Below are positions 5,655-5,677 of a stretch of 5,677 nucleotides of DNA, in pieces. The position numbers and the translations under genes were made by a program. This DNA comes from WHSM01 sp050701635 (GTDB lineage Bacteria; Actinomycetota; Actinomycetes; Mycobacteriales; Micromonosporaceae): contig JBOGDF010000347.1 in the NCBI GenBank assembly GCA_050701635.1, positions 1 to 5,677 on the forward strand, read 5' to 3'. Below the pieces are notes generated by a model. It worked only from the letters and a program-made list of their open reading frames with translations, searched no databases and had not been told where the DNA came from. The first letter of the stretch is position 1; every line of letters begins with the position of its first letter.

Positions 5655-5677
5655 GCCGGGGCATTGTCACCCCCGGC
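5655..5677. terminator. Stem-loop at the right edge, possible terminator
   Basis: GCCGGGG (5655-5661) and CCCCGGC (5671-5677) form a perfect 7-bp GC stem around a 9-nt loop. The right arm ends exactly at the window edge, so the stem may be longer. The arms equal those inside the palindrome at 5381-5404. Whether it terminates transcription, and of which gene, cannot be told without the flanking sequence. Confidence 0.4.

Larger units (their letters stand above)
5356..5677. other. 322-bp region without a convincing gene
   Basis: No frame here combines a start, a ribosome binding site and a recognisable protein. The region holds a 24-bp perfect palindrome near its left end, two imperfect copies of a 31-35-bp segment, a 7-bp GC stem (5487-5493 with 5506-5512) and a second strong stem-loop at the right edge. 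On the minus strand a 21-codon stretch ending at 5601 looks faintly like a protein C-terminus, but it is closed upstream by a stop. Probable content: the transcription terminator of the SDR gene plus decayed or regulatory DNA. Confidence 0.6.

Noticed and set aside
4831..5670. Minus-strand open frame of 279 codons across the SDR gene and the right end
   Set aside because: It is the continuation of the same antisense shadow, bounded by the TTA codon of the SDR gene. Its composition is low in complexity, and it begins inside the edge hairpin without a ribosome binding site.
5356..5677. tRNA, CRISPR array or riboswitch in the right-hand non-coding region
   Set aside because: No T-loop or anticodon-arm pattern, no regularly spaced repeats beyond one pair of imperfect copies, and no known riboswitch core could be recognised.

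Overview
The window is a very GC-rich stretch of an actinobacterial chromosome dominated by a housekeeping tetrapyrrole (haem) biosynthesis operon. All protein-coding genes lie on the + strand. The order hemA-hemC-hemD-hemB, the fused methyltransferase/uroporphyrinogen-III synthase HemD, the strong G/C third-position bias and the GTG start of hemC all fit Actinomycetota. The heavy use of the tetranucleotide GTAC suggests Micromonosporaceae or a relative, but that is a guess from base usage and not proof.

Positions 1-2763 hold three genes joined by 4-bp stop/start overlaps: the 3' end of hemA (glutamyl-tRNA reductase, dimerisation domain only), complete hemC (hydroxymethylbilane synthase), and complete hemD (CobA-like domain fused to uroporphyrinogen-III synthase). 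After 39 bp, which contain a 13-bp tandem duplication running over the hemD stop codon, comes hemB (porphobilinogen synthase, 2803-3786). Together they supply glutamate-1-semialdehyde (HemA), condense aminolevulinate to porphobilinogen (HemB), polymerise it (HemC) and close the ring to uroporphyrinogen III (HemD). hemL, which is needed between HemA and HemB, is not in the window.

Positions 3787-4350 hold a RibD-C/dihydrofolate-reductase-like gene that is broken by an in-frame TAA at its 26th codon, although its start codon, ribosome binding site and the rest of the frame are intact. Positions 4351-4440 are a short intergenic region with a Shine-Dalgarno site, inverted repeats and a weak promoter candidate. 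Positions 4441-5355 encode a short-chain dehydrogenase/reductase carrying the only TTA leucine codon I found in the genes here.

Positions 5356-5677 contain no convincing gene. They hold a perfect 24-bp palindrome 25 bp after the SDR stop (probable terminator), a pair of ~31/35-bp imperfect direct repeats, and a second stem-loop at the right edge that reuses the arms of the first.

I see no CRISPR array, tRNA, rRNA, transposase or obviously new multi-gene system. The most useful leads are the nonsense-disrupted reductase, the structured non-coding region at the right end, the GTAC bias and the TTA codon.
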